64,000 bases of DNA from Chitinophaga agrisoli. GTDB lineage: Bacteria; Bacteroidota; Bacteroidia; Chitinophagales; Chitinophagaceae. The stretch spans positions 1-64,000 of the forward strand of contig NZ_VUOC01000001.1 in NCBI RefSeq assembly GCF_008386695.1, read 5' to 3'. Shown here in pieces: positions 31,731-40,086 of this stretch. The translations under genes and the position numbers were made by a program. Under the pieces are notes generated by a model that was not told the origin of the DNA, did no database searches, and saw only the letters and a list, made by a program, of their open reading frames with translations. Each line of letters begins with the position of its first letter. The stretch's first letter is position 1.

Positions 31731-32366
31731 ATGCGAAGACTACCGGTATTTTTCCTATTGGATACCTCCGGCTCCATGTATGGAGAGCCCATACAGGCGC
31801 TGAATAATGCCCTGAGCGGTATGGTGAACACCCTCAGGCTGGATCCGCAGGCACTGGACTCCCTGTGGCTGAGCATTATCACCTTTGACAAAGAAGTAAA
31901 GGAACTGATGCCGCTAACGGAGCTGGTGCATTTTCAGCTGCCGGAGATCAGCTGTCCGCAAAGCGGGCCTACCCATACCGGCCGGGCGCTGGAATTCCTG
32001 CATGGCAGGGTAACCAGCGAAGTGCGTAAAAGTACCCCCACGCAAAAAGGCGACTGGCGGCCCCTGTTATTCATTTTTACAGACGGCAAACCATCAGACC
32101 TCCAGCTGTACCGTGAGATGATACCACAGATCAAGGCGCTGAACTTTGCCGCCGTAGTAGGCTGCGCGGCTGGCAAGGCAGCGGATAACGGCCTGCTGAA
32201 AGAGCTGGCAGATACCGTAGTGCACCTGGATACCGCGGACAGCGCCACGCTGAAACAGTTCTTTAAATGGGTATCCGATACCATAGAACAGGGCAATAAG
32301 AGCATGGGCACCACTTCGCAGGTAGTGCTGCCACCGCCGCCCCAGGAAGTGATCCTGATCGTGTAA
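31731..32366 (+). CDS. TerY-type VWA domain protein 2
   Basis: I take the ATG at 31731 (MRRLPVFFLLDTSGSM), which aligns with the starts of the two sister genes, over an in-frame TTG 6 bases upstream. The 211 residues form one VWA domain with MIDAS residues Asp11, Ser13 and Ser15, a threonine site near SGPTHTG and an FTDGKPSD motif. The tail VLPPPPQEVIL echoes that of copy 1. It is clearly a paralogue of copies 1 and 3 but well diverged, suggesting separate partners in the phosphatase/kinase triad. Confidence 0.88.
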   Translation: MRRLPVFFLLDTSGSMYGEPIQALNNALSGMVNTLRLDPQALDSLWLSIITFDKEVKELMPLTELVHFQLPEISCPQSGPTHTGRALEFLHGRVTSEVRKSTPTQKGDWRPLLFIFTDGKPSDLQLYREMIPQIKALNFAAVVGCAAGKAADNGLLKELADTVVHLDTADSATLKQFFKWVSDTIEQGNKSMGTTSQVVLPPPPQEVILIV

Positions 32367-32404
32367 ACCTTATCTGCAAAAATTGTTTTCAACCTTTATC
32401 CATT

Positions 32405-33460
32405 ATGCGAAGACTGCCCATATACTTCCTGATAGACGTATCTGAATCCATGGTGGGAGAACCCATCCAACAGGTAGAAGAAGGACTGGCCAATATTATA
32501 CAGGCATTAAAAGCGGACCCCTACGCTATAGAGACCGTATGGATCTCTATTATTGTTTTTGCGGGTCAGGCTAAAACACTGGTGCCCCTGCAGGAGATCA
32601 TCAATTTTTACCCGCCCCGTTTTCCCATAGGCGGCGGCACTTCCCTGAGCAAAGGGCTGGGCCACCTGATGTATGAGCTGCGGAAGAACCAGGTAAAGAC
32701 CACCTATGAGCAAAAAGGCGACTGGAAGCCGATCATCTTCCTCTTCAGCGATGGCGTGCCAACGGATGATAGCCAGGCGGCCATAGCAGAATGGAAACAG
32801 AACTGGCAGCGGGCAGCCAATATGGTGGCCATTTCCTTTGGGAATGAAGCAGACACGCATATACTTTCCTCACTAACGGAGCATGTGCTGCATTTTAAGA
32901 ATGCCAATGCGGCGGCTTATAAACAATTCTTTAAATGGGTAACGGATTCCATCAAGACCAGCAGCGTAAGCGTGGAGAATAATGCTTCCGGGTTTGAGCT
33001 GGCGCGTATTCATGATGACGATACCCTGTCAAAAATAGACCTTACCAAACCTTTACCACCGGCCAGTTATACGGACAGCAATTTTGCCGTACTGGCAGGC
33101 AAATGCCAGAACATGCAGCGGCCTTACCTGATGAAATACCGCCGCTCCGTAGAAGAAGCCGCCATTTACGGGCTGGACATCAACCGGCTCAATTACCGGC
33201 TGGTGGGCGCATACCAGCTGGATAACTCCTATTACGAACTGTCTGACGGATCGGCCACCCTGTCCCGCATAAACAGCGACGAACTGATAGGCAGCCCTAC
33301 CTGCCCCTGTTGCGGTAACCAGGTAGCCTTTGCCATGTGTGGCTGCGGGCAGATCCATTGTATAGGAGAAGACCGCCAGGGCCGTTGTCCCGGTTGCGGT
33401 ACGCAGGGTACTTACGGCAGCAGCGGGGAAGGGTTTGACGTTAACCGCGCCCAGGGCTAA
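32405..33460 (+). CDS. TerY-type VWA protein 3 with C-terminal zinc ribbon
   Basis: The 351-residue protein has an N-terminal VWA domain (1-195). The MIDAS is LIDVSESM, in which the glycine between the serines is replaced by glutamate while Asp11, Ser13 and Ser15 remain; FSDGVPTDD follows. A middle region (about 205-295) precedes a Cys-rich zinc-ribbon end: CPCCG, then CGCG, then C near residue 330 and CPGCG. Such a VWA plus zinc ribbon is the largest TerY form in TerY-P gene sets. It ends 12 bp before the PP2C gene. The ribbon probably mediates contact with the kinase or with nucleic acid; that is an inference. Confidence 0.85.
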   Translation: MRRLPIYFLIDVSESMVGEPIQQVEEGLANIIQALKADPYAIETVWISIIVFAGQAKTLVPLQEIINFYPPRFPIGGGTSLSKGLGHLMYELRKNQVKTTYEQKGDWKPIIFLFSDGVPTDDSQAAIAEWKQNWQRAANMVAISFGNEADTHILSSLTEHVLHFKNANAAAYKQFFKWVTDSIKTSSVSVENNASGFELARIHDDDTLSKIDLTKPLPPASYTDSNFAVLAGKCQNMQRPYLMKYRRSVEEAAIYGLDINRLNYRLVGAYQLDNSYYELSDGSATLSRINSDELIGSPTCPCCGNQVAFAMCGCGQIHCIGEDRQGRCPGCGTQGTYGSSGEGFDVNRAQG

Positions 33461-33472
33461 ACGTAGCAAAAG

Positions 33473-34876
33473 ATGGGCAAAACCTATATTCAGCAACTAT
33501 TCAAGGCATACAATATTACGGTGGATGCCGGCCGTCAGCAGCTGTTCGAAGAATTTATGTCGGATGAACGGAACATACTGGCGGCGGAGCAGATCATCAC
33601 AAATCAACGGCTACTCATGGATACATGGCAGTTTAAGAACCGGTTGGCAGATATTCAGCAGCAGCAGGTGGTTATTCCCAATGCAACAGTAGGTAAGGCT
33701 TATACGGCCCGGTTTGATTTTGCACAGCTAAAATGGGAGGATTTTACCTGGTCCGGCATTAACGGGCTGGAAGATATTGGACTGGCGTATGATACGGCCA
33801 CTGCGGAGATCAAAGGTACCCCGGTAAAAAGCGGCGACTTTAAGATCCGGCTGCAGTACCGGCTACAGGGCCAGGCGGAAGAAACGCCGCTGAATGAAAA
33901 GCTGGTATCGCTGGTCATCAATCCCAATCCCCGCTCTTTGTGGAAAGACCTGCCCAGTGACCGGGAAGGCGCTTTCTGGAAAGAAGACAATGTGACAGCC
34001 TTTGCCCCCCTGGGCGACAAACACCTGGTAGCGGCCTCCAAACGGGGACGCTCCCACGCCAATACCGGCGCTTACCGCGATGATGATTTTGCCTTTACGC
34101 ACCTGGCAGACTCCGGGTGGAGCATATTGGCCGTAGCCGATGGGGCGGGCAGCGCCATCGCCTCGCGGGAAGGCTCCCGGCTGGCCTGTAATTACATTAT
34201 AGATTACTTTGAAAAAGAGTTCAGCCCGGCATTGCAGGCGGATTTTGACGCCCTGCTGGCAGAATATGCCACCACCGGCAGCGATGCCACCCAAAAAAAG
34301 CTGACCCGTTTTGTATACGATATATTAGGCGCAGCGGCCTTTACCACTCATAAAAAACTGGACGAGTTTGCCGGCGGGCAGGGAATGTCCCTAAAAGATT
34401 TTCATTCCACCCTTATCTTTGTGCTGCTGAAAAAGTACGTACACGGCTATGTCATTATGAGTTTTGGTGTGGGAGACTGCCCTATTGGCCTGGTGCATAC
34501 CGGCGCCTCCGATATTACTTTAATGAACCGTTTGGATGTGGGAGAGTTTGGCGGCGGTACCCGGTTTATCACCATGCCCGAAATATTCAAAAGCGATACC
34601 TTTGCGACCCGGTTTGGTTTTAAGCTGGTACCCGGCTTTTCCTATCTCATGCTGATGACGGACGGCATTTACGATCCCAAGTTTGAAGTGGAAGCTAACC
34701 TGGACAGGCTCAGCGCCTGGCAATCCCTGCTGGCAGACCTTGGGGGACAAAATGATGACCGTATCCAGGTAACGCTGGATGCGCCCAGCGAAGATACGGC
34801 CCGGCAACTGGCCGCCTGGATGGATTTCTGGAGCCCCGGCAATCATGACGACCGGACCTTAATGATCATCTGTTAA
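33473..34876 (+). CDS. PP2C-type protein phosphatase with Ig-like N-terminal domain
   Basis: The 467-residue protein has a helical start (1-70), then a putative Ig-like domain (about 72-145: IPNATVGKAYTARF, GLAYDTATAEIKGTP, SGDFKIRL) of the He_PIG type, then a PP2C domain from about 165. PP2C metal motifs are ANTGAYRDDDF (the usual sNED), VADGAGSA (usual DGhGG), MTDGIYD and the terminal DDRTLMII. There is no signal peptide, so the Ig-like domain is cytosolic, which is unusual. It sits between the VWA proteins and the kinase, as in TerY-P triads, and probably reverses the kinase's work. Confidence 0.85.
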   Translation: MGKTYIQQLFKAYNITVDAGRQQLFEEFMSDERNILAAEQIITNQRLLMDTWQFKNRLADIQQQQVVIPNATVGKAYTARFDFAQLKWEDFTWSGINGLEDIGLAYDTATAEIKGTPVKSGDFKIRLQYRLQGQAEETPLNEKLVSLVINPNPRSLWKDLPSDREGAFWKEDNVTAFAPLGDKHLVAASKRGRSHANTGAYRDDDFAFTHLADSGWSILAVADGAGSAIASREGSRLACNYIIDYFEKEFSPALQADFDALLAEYATTGSDATQKKLTRFVYDILGAAAFTTHKKLDEFAGGQGMSLKDFHSTLIFVLLKKYVHGYVIMSFGVGDCPIGLVHTGASDITLMNRLDVGEFGGGTRFITMPEIFKSDTFATRFGFKLVPGFSYLMLMTDGIYDPKFEVEANLDRLSAWQSLLADLGGQNDDRIQVTLDAPSEDTARQLAAWMDFWSPGNHDDRTLMIIC

Positions 34877-34898
34877 GTACGTACTATATTCTAACACC

Positions 34899-36410
34899 AT
34901 GAGTACAAAAACGATACATTCAGTCATCACCCCCGGTAAATCTTATCAATACGTTGATAACGGGGAGCCTATGCGGGGTGGGATGAAAGACGTTTACTTC
35001 AGCCCCGACAGATCATATGTGGTAGCCTTTTACCGCGACGCCCAGGATCATAACTCGCGGGAGCGCCTGCGGAAGATCGTGACCGATTATTATACCAGCT
35101 TCTTTAACCGGGAAGGCGGCGCCTACTACAAGGACCTGTACTGCTGGCCCACAGATATGGTGGAAGCGGACAAACAGGTAGGGCTGATCGTACCATGTTA
35201 TAACCAGCACTTTTTCTTTAAAAAGGGTTACGCCTCCAATGACCTGATCAAAGGGAAGGAAAAAGAAGGCAAATGGTTCTCATCGCCCAAATTCCGGCAC
35301 AAACAATTTCCGCTTCGGCTGGATGAAACGGAACTGGGCAACTGGCTCAGCTATTTCCAGATCTGCATTAATATAGCCAGGGGCGTTAAGCGCCTGCACG
35401 CCGCGGGACTGGCGCACTCTGATCTTTCCTATAAGAACGTGCTGGTGGATCCCGTATCCAAATCAGCCGCCATTATTGATATAGACGGGCTGGTGGTGCC
35501 GGGGCTATTTCCGCCGGATGTGATAGGCACGCCGGACTTTATAGCGCCGGAGGTGCTGGCCACCAAACATCTGGACCTGAAAGATCCTAACCGCAAGCTG
35601 CCCAACCGGCTCACGGACCTGCACGCGCTGGCGGTGATGATCTATATGTACCTGTTATACCGTCACCCGTTAAAAGGCGGCAAGGTGCATGACCTGGATA
35701 CGGAAAAAGACGATCTGCTGGCCATGGGGGAAAAAGCGCTGTTCATAGAGCACCCCACGGATACCGGCAACCGGCCCAAGCTGCAACACATCAACCCCAA
35801 GGAACTTCCCTGGGCGGATGTGGAAAAGCTGCCTTATTCCATTACCGGTCCTTACCTGAAAGAGCTGTTCCACCAGGCTTTTGTAACGGGCCTGCACCAG
35901 CCGGCACAGCGCCCGCCCGCAGAAATGTGGGAACAGGCCCTGCTGAAAACCACGGACCTGATGCAGCCCTGCAGCAACGACGCCTGCGAGCAGAAATGGT
36001 ATGTATTTGATAACACCGTTTCGCCCAAATGTCCGTTCTGCGGCACGCCCCATAAAGGCACGCTGCCGGTGCTGGACCTGTATTATGAGTTTAAGCCAAC
36101 GGTATGGAAACCGGAAAATCACCGGTTGATGGTATACCATAACCAATACCTGTTCCAATGGCATGTGAACCGCAATACCATCCGCAATGAAAAGCTAACG
36201 GCAGAGCAAAAGGTGCCCGTAGGCTATTTTACCTTTTACCAGGGTAAATGGGTACTGGTGAACCAGCGGCTGCCATCGCTGAAAGACCTCACGGAAGACC
36301 AGGAAGTCCCTGTAGGCACTATGGTGGAGTTAACAGATGGCAAGAAACTGCTGCTCTCCCGCGAGGAAGGCGGCAGGATCGTGATCATCACCATCACCAA
36401 TAAATCGTAA
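34899..36410 (+). CDS. Divergent Ser/Thr protein kinase of the TerY-P triad
   Basis: The 503-residue protein keeps a kinase core: catalytic loop HSDLSYKNVLVD (His173, Asp175, Asn180) and GTPDFIAPEV in place of APE. The metal-binding DFG is replaced by DIDG (194-197), and the strand that usually carries VAIK reads VVAFYR, so the ATP lysine may be missing or replaced by arginine. After the kinase comes a zinc ribbon (CSNDACEQKW, then CPFC) and a beta-rich tail with two similar halves (QKVPVGYFTFYQGKWVLV and QEVPVGTMVELTDGKKLLL). It may still phosphorylate with non-standard residues or act as a pseudokinase. It closes the triad before TerC. Confidence 0.83.
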   Translation: MSTKTIHSVITPGKSYQYVDNGEPMRGGMKDVYFSPDRSYVVAFYRDAQDHNSRERLRKIVTDYYTSFFNREGGAYYKDLYCWPTDMVEADKQVGLIVPCYNQHFFFKKGYASNDLIKGKEKEGKWFSSPKFRHKQFPLRLDETELGNWLSYFQICINIARGVKRLHAAGLAHSDLSYKNVLVDPVSKSAAIIDIDGLVVPGLFPPDVIGTPDFIAPEVLATKHLDLKDPNRKLPNRLTDLHALAVMIYMYLLYRHPLKGGKVHDLDTEKDDLLAMGEKALFIEHPTDTGNRPKLQHINPKELPWADVEKLPYSITGPYLKELFHQAFVTGLHQPAQRPPAEMWEQALLKTTDLMQPCSNDACEQKWYVFDNTVSPKCPFCGTPHKGTLPVLDLYYEFKPTVWKPENHRLMVYHNQYLFQWHVNRNTIRNEKLTAEQKVPVGYFTFYQGKWVLVNQRLPSLKDLTEDQEVPVGTMVELTDGKKLLLSREEGGRIVIITITNKS

Positions 36411-36440
36411 CCAATTGTAACCTGAATAAAACACTGTGAA

Positions 36441-37265
36441 ATGAATGAATTAATTCAGCAAATCATTAACAATCCCGTTCCTTCGCTGATCGTAGTATTG
36501 AACCTTATACTGATCGAAAGCCTGTTATCTGTAGACAATGCCGCTGTACTGGCCACCATGGTAATGGACCTGCCGGAAAAACAAAGAGACAAAGCATTAA
36601 AATACGGCATTATCGGCGCCTACGTATTCCGTGGCCTGGCCATGCTGTTTGCCTCCTTCCTGATCAAAATATGGTGGCTCAAGCCCCTGGGCGGTCTGTA
36701 CCTGCTGTATCTGACCTTTAACTGGATCAAAGAGCAGCGCGCAGAAAAAGAAGAGGGCGGAGAGGAAAGCATTGACAAAGGACAGAATTGGCTGTATAAA
36801 GCCACTGTGGGCTCTGTTGGTACCTTCTGGGCTACAGTAGCGCTGGTGGAGCTGATGGATATGGCTTTCTCCATTGATAATATATTTGCCGCGGTAGCCT
36901 TTACGGATAATATCATCCTGGTATGCCTGGGCGTATTTATAGGTATCCTGGCTATGCGGTTTGTAGCGCAGGCCTTTGTAAGGCTGATGAGCAAATTCGC
37001 CTTCCTGGAAGGAGCTGCGTTTATCGTAATTGGTATCCTGGGTCTTAAACTGGCGCTCTCTATTTACGAGCACTTCTTCCCGGAATCCCCGCTTACGCAT
37101 TTCCTGGAAAGCTCCCTGGCAGATGTCCTTACCTCTATCCTCACGGTGGCTATCTTCCTGGTACCACTGCTGACCTCCATCCTGTTTAACGTTCCTAAAA
37201 GGTCTGTTCCGGCGCCGGCCGGCGCGGATGAAGTGGAAGAAGAGGAAGATCAGAAGATTGCCTGA
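36441..37265 (+). CDS. terC: TerC-family integral membrane protein
   Basis: The 274-residue protein has about seven to eight membrane segments. The two signature metal-site motifs are intact: IESLLSVDNAAVLATM (about 25-40) and LMDMAFSIDNIFAAVAF (about 138-154). TerC proteins are inner-membrane metal handling proteins linked to tellurite resistance and, in other members, to manganese export. A charged acidic tail (DEVEEEEDQKIA) faces the cytosol. It is the last gene of the plus arm; a bidirectional hairpin follows. Confidence 0.92.
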   Translation: MNELIQQIINNPVPSLIVVLNLILIESLLSVDNAAVLATMVMDLPEKQRDKALKYGIIGAYVFRGLAMLFASFLIKIWWLKPLGGLYLLYLTFNWIKEQRAEKEEGGEESIDKGQNWLYKATVGSVGTFWATVALVELMDMAFSIDNIFAAVAFTDNIILVCLGVFIGILAMRFVAQAFVRLMSKFAFLEGAAFIVIGILGLKLALSIYEHFFPESPLTHFLESSLADVLTSILTVAIFLVPLLTSILFNVPKRSVPAPAGADEVEEEEDQKIA

Positions 37266-37287
37266 TAATACAATACCCGTTTTATAC

Positions 37288-37324
37288 AGCAGCACCTGTC
37301 TACGGATAGGTGCTGTTCTTTTTT
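37288..37324. terminator. Bidirectional terminator between the two Ter arms
   Basis: AGCAGCACCTGTC (37288-37300) pairs with GATAGGTGCTGTT (37305-37317) through a TACG tetraloop with two G-T pairs. A T-run (37315-37324) follows on the plus strand. It separates convergent terC from the minus-arm gene that ends at 37323. Confidence 0.8.
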
Positions 37325-38285
37325 ACATCATATCGGTATTGAGCATGGTGCGGAGGATGTTGGTCTGTACATCGTAGCTGCCTATATTCTGGAGGAAGTC
37401 CACATCTGATATCTTTTCGTAGTACTGCCCCAGGAGGGTCTTTACATTATCCGGCAGGGATGTTTTGAGCACATTGGCGCGGCTCATGAGGTTATCATTC
37501 TTATCTGTAAGCTCCTGGATGATCCGGGCTTTTTTGGAGAGGGTATTGGACCAGTCTACCTCCGCGATCTGAGACAGCTCGCAGAACAGGAACATATTCT
37601 TAGCCGGGAAATACAGGAAATAGCGGTCCATATTCACAAACCGGTAGATCTCTATGATAAGGCTACCGGCGCTAAGGCCGCAATAGAATTCCGTTTTAAA
37701 ATCCAGCTTGTTCAATAATCCCATTAGCTTTTTGTGGATGATGGCGTGGCTGTTCCGGTATACCTCCGCGGGGTTGTACCTGATCAGCTCTTCCACCGCG
37801 GCAGGGGAAATATCGTAATAGAAATCCTGCGAGAAACGGGCGCTAAAGGCATTGATGTTTTTGGAGAAGGGATAGTCTTCCGTCCCGTCAGACAGTACCT
37901 GGAACAGTTTCCGCAGGGAGAGGTTGATCTTCAGGGATTGTTTCTGTTTATCCAGGTGGTAGTTCTTTTCAGAGAACACGGAATCGCCCAGGTTATCGAT
38001 GAGGTCCTTATTGATCTGGACCTCATCGTACAGGAGGCCGGCATTTCTTTCGTTGCCGGCCTTTATTTTCTTCAGTAACTCGATGGCGGAGGCGGTGAAC
38101 TGGATATGGAAGAGCTCCAGCTTGTTGATGTCGAGCTCCGGGTTGGTCTCAAACAACCTATGGACAACCTGGCTCCGGAGGTATATCTTATAGATAATCT
38201 CGTCTTCAAAGAAATTGGACAGCAAGTGCAGCTTGCTGATCGTTTTATTTGACTCATTCAATATGATGGCCAGGTGCTCGTCCAT
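37323..38285 (-). CDS. Unknown 320-residue protein of the Ter island
   Basis: I do not recognise a family. The protein is predicted cytosolic, with no signal peptide or membrane segment. It looks alpha-helical in its first 110 residues, has a mixed middle (LSLRKLFQVLSDGTEDY, FSARFSQDFYYDISPAAVEE), then a possible small alpha/beta part (KTEFYCGLSAGSLIIEIYRFVNMDRYFLYFPA) and a helical end. It is the last gene of the minus arm, 21 bp after telA, so it is almost certainly part of the island. Its position beside TelA hints at a partner role there, but no activity can be named. Confidence 0.75.
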   Translation of the reverse strand: MDEHLAIILNESNKTISKLHLLSNFFEDEIIYKIYLRSQVVHRLFETNPELDINKLELFHIQFTASAIELLKKIKAGNERNAGLLYDEVQINKDLIDNLGDSVFSEKNYHLDKQKQSLKINLSLRKLFQVLSDGTEDYPFSKNINAFSARFSQDFYYDISPAAVEELIRYNPAEVYRNSHAIIHKKLMGLLNKLDFKTEFYCGLSAGSLIIEIYRFVNMDRYFLYFPAKNMFLFCELSQIAEVDWSNTLSKKARIIQELTDKNDNLMSRANVLKTSLPDNVKTLLGQYYEKISDVDFLQNIGSYDVQTNILRTMLNTDMM

Positions 38286-38306
38286 TTATCCGTCTTCCCC
38301 GCAAAA

Positions 38307-39410
38307 TTAACCAACGTTTGTTACATTCTTCTTCAATTCTGTTTCCAGGTTCTGGAGCTCGTTATTCAGCACTTTACGGCTCTCTGTACCCTGGTCGTGT
38401 ATACGTTTTACCTCGTGCAGGGTTTCTATGAGGGACTGAGTGGTACGTTTGAGCGTTTCTACAGATACCACGGTCTTCTCATTCTCCTTGGCCACCTCTA
38501 TGCTGTTCTGACGGAGCAGATCGGCATTCTTTTGCAGGATGGTATTGGTGGTATCGGACACCTTACGCTGCATTTCCACGTTGGCTTTCTGCCGCTGAAG
38601 GGCTACCGCAATGGTGAGCTGGTTTTTCCATACCGGGATGGTGGTAGATACGATGGACTGGGCCTTCTCCGCGATAGAGGTATTGTTGTTCTGCACCAGT
38701 CTTATCTGTGCCAGGGACTGCAGCATGATAAAACGTACCACTTTCATATCTGCCAGTCTTTTATCCAGGCGGGTGATGAACTCACGCAGGTCCGCTATCT
38801 CGTAGTCGTTATAGCTGCCGGCATTGGCTTCCATCTGGGCCAGTTGCTCGTTCAGCTCGTTATATTTCAGCTGACCGGAGATGATCAGGTCCTCCATCTG
38901 TTTGATGTAGGACACGTTGCTGTCGAACATCGTTTGCAGGGAGCTGTTATCCTTCAGGGAGTTGAGGCGGCCCGCTTTGATCTTGTTGGTGATCTTATCG
39001 ATGTTGGCAACAACGGTATCGTACTTCTGGAACAGCTTTTTGGCGTCCATGACCATCTTCTTCAGGAAAGGCACTTTGGATAGGAAGCTTTTGAGACCGC
39101 CCTGGTTCAGCTCATCTACATCTATGTAGTTAAGCTCAGCGAGCAGGTCGTTGATAAGGCCGCCTACTTCGCCGGAGTTGAAAGTACGTACAGAGGTCAG
39201 GAACTCGTTGCTGTAACGTTCCATGGAGTTCTGTACTTCTGTACCGTAGTTCAGTACGGAGTTTACATCCGTAATAACGAGTGATTTATTCAGCTCGTTG
39301 TATTTCTTCGTGTCCTCAGGGGTAATGAGGGACAGGTCGGCATTGCCATCCCTGTCCAGCCGCACCTGGGGCAGCGTTTGATCCGCGGTATTAGGATTTG
39401 TTGCGTCCAT
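38307..39410 (-). CDS. telA: TelA-family toxic anion resistance protein
   Basis: With the ATG at 39410 (MDATNPNTADQTL) the protein has 367 residues. The longer reading from 39509 would overlap the upstream TerD gene and adds a basic segment foreign to the family. The body is a long, mostly helical, coiled-coil-rich chain, with family-typical stretches LLAELNYIDVDELNQ, LSKVPFLKKM, EFITRLDKRLADMK and IPVWKNQLTIAVALQRQ. TelA proteins confer tellurite and other stress resistance by an unknown mechanism and accompany TerC/TerD. It is the fifth gene of the minus arm. Confidence 0.88.
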   Translation of the reverse strand: MDATNPNTADQTLPQVRLDRDGNADLSLITPEDTKKYNELNKSLVITDVNSVLNYGTEVQNSMERYSNEFLTSVRTFNSGEVGGLINDLLAELNYIDVDELNQGGLKSFLSKVPFLKKMVMDAKKLFQKYDTVVANIDKITNKIKAGRLNSLKDNSSLQTMFDSNVSYIKQMEDLIISGQLKYNELNEQLAQMEANAGSYNDYEIADLREFITRLDKRLADMKVVRFIMLQSLAQIRLVQNNNTSIAEKAQSIVSTTIPVWKNQLTIAVALQRQKANVEMQRKVSDTTNTILQKNADLLRQNSIEVAKENEKTVVSVETLKRTTQSLIETLHEVKRIHDQGTESRKVLNNELQNLETELKKNVTNVG

Positions 39411-39441
39411 ATGTATCTGGATTATAGATGATCTCGTAATA

Positions 39442-40059
39442 CTACAAATAGTTCTTGGCAACGGTATCCACCGTTTCCTGCAGCTTTTTATCCTTGGTAG
39501 GCTCACCAATGGCGTTGAATTTCCATTCGCCGTTCTTTTTATAGAATACGCCCATTACCATGGATACGTGGCCGGCAAAACCGGGACCGCTGGCAATATC
39601 GTAGGTAGCGAATACTTCGTTTACGCGGGAAGGCGTGCCTTCATAAATGCGTATAGATGCAAACGGAATGGTACCGAAATCGTGGCCGCGGAAGCTATTG
39701 AGCACAAAGGCTACGTAGCCAACGCTGCCATTAAGACGGGAAAAATCCAGCGTGATCACTTCGTTATCCAGACCATCATTGCCGTTGATATCACCGGTAA
39801 GGTCATCACCGCTATGTTTTACGGCATGATCTTTAGACTGGAGGTTGCCGAAGTATACCACTTCCAGCAGCTGTTTCTGCTCGTTGAACAGGGCGCAGCT
39901 ACCGTCCAGGTCCACCGCTTCCTTTGTTTTTGACATACCAAAAAGGCCGCCTTTCTTTTCGATAGCGCCCCAGTTAATACCTACGCATACACTCTGCAGC
40001 TTAGCGCCATTGCTTTTTTCGAGGCTGATACGCTGCCCTTTCTGAAGATTTATAGCCAT
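39442..40059 (-). CDS. TerD-family protein, TerZ/TerX-like
   Basis: The 205-residue protein opens MAINLQKGQRISLEK and carries SVCVGINWGAI, VDLDGSCALF, HSGDDLTGDINGNDG and DNEVITLDF, with the typical SFRGHDFGTIPFASIRI later. The INWG wording and the longer acidic loop place it nearer TerZ than TerD. Calcium-site residues are present. It lies 27 bp after the next TerD-family gene and 31 bp before telA in the minus arm. Confidence 0.88.
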   Translation of the reverse strand: MAINLQKGQRISLEKSNGAKLQSVCVGINWGAIEKKGGLFGMSKTKEAVDLDGSCALFNEQKQLLEVVYFGNLQSKDHAVKHSGDDLTGDINGNDGLDNEVITLDFSRLNGSVGYVAFVLNSFRGHDFGTIPFASIRIYEGTPSRVNEVFATYDIASGPGFAGHVSMVMGVFYKKNGEWKFNAIGEPTKDKKLQETVDTVAKNYL

Positions 40060-40086
40060 GTTGGGTTATAATTATTTTTAGGTGGA

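Noticed and set aside
39411-39509. Longer N-terminus for TelA
   Set aside because: The upstream part overlaps the TerD-family gene and is basic and unrelated; the ATG at 39410 gives the usual length.
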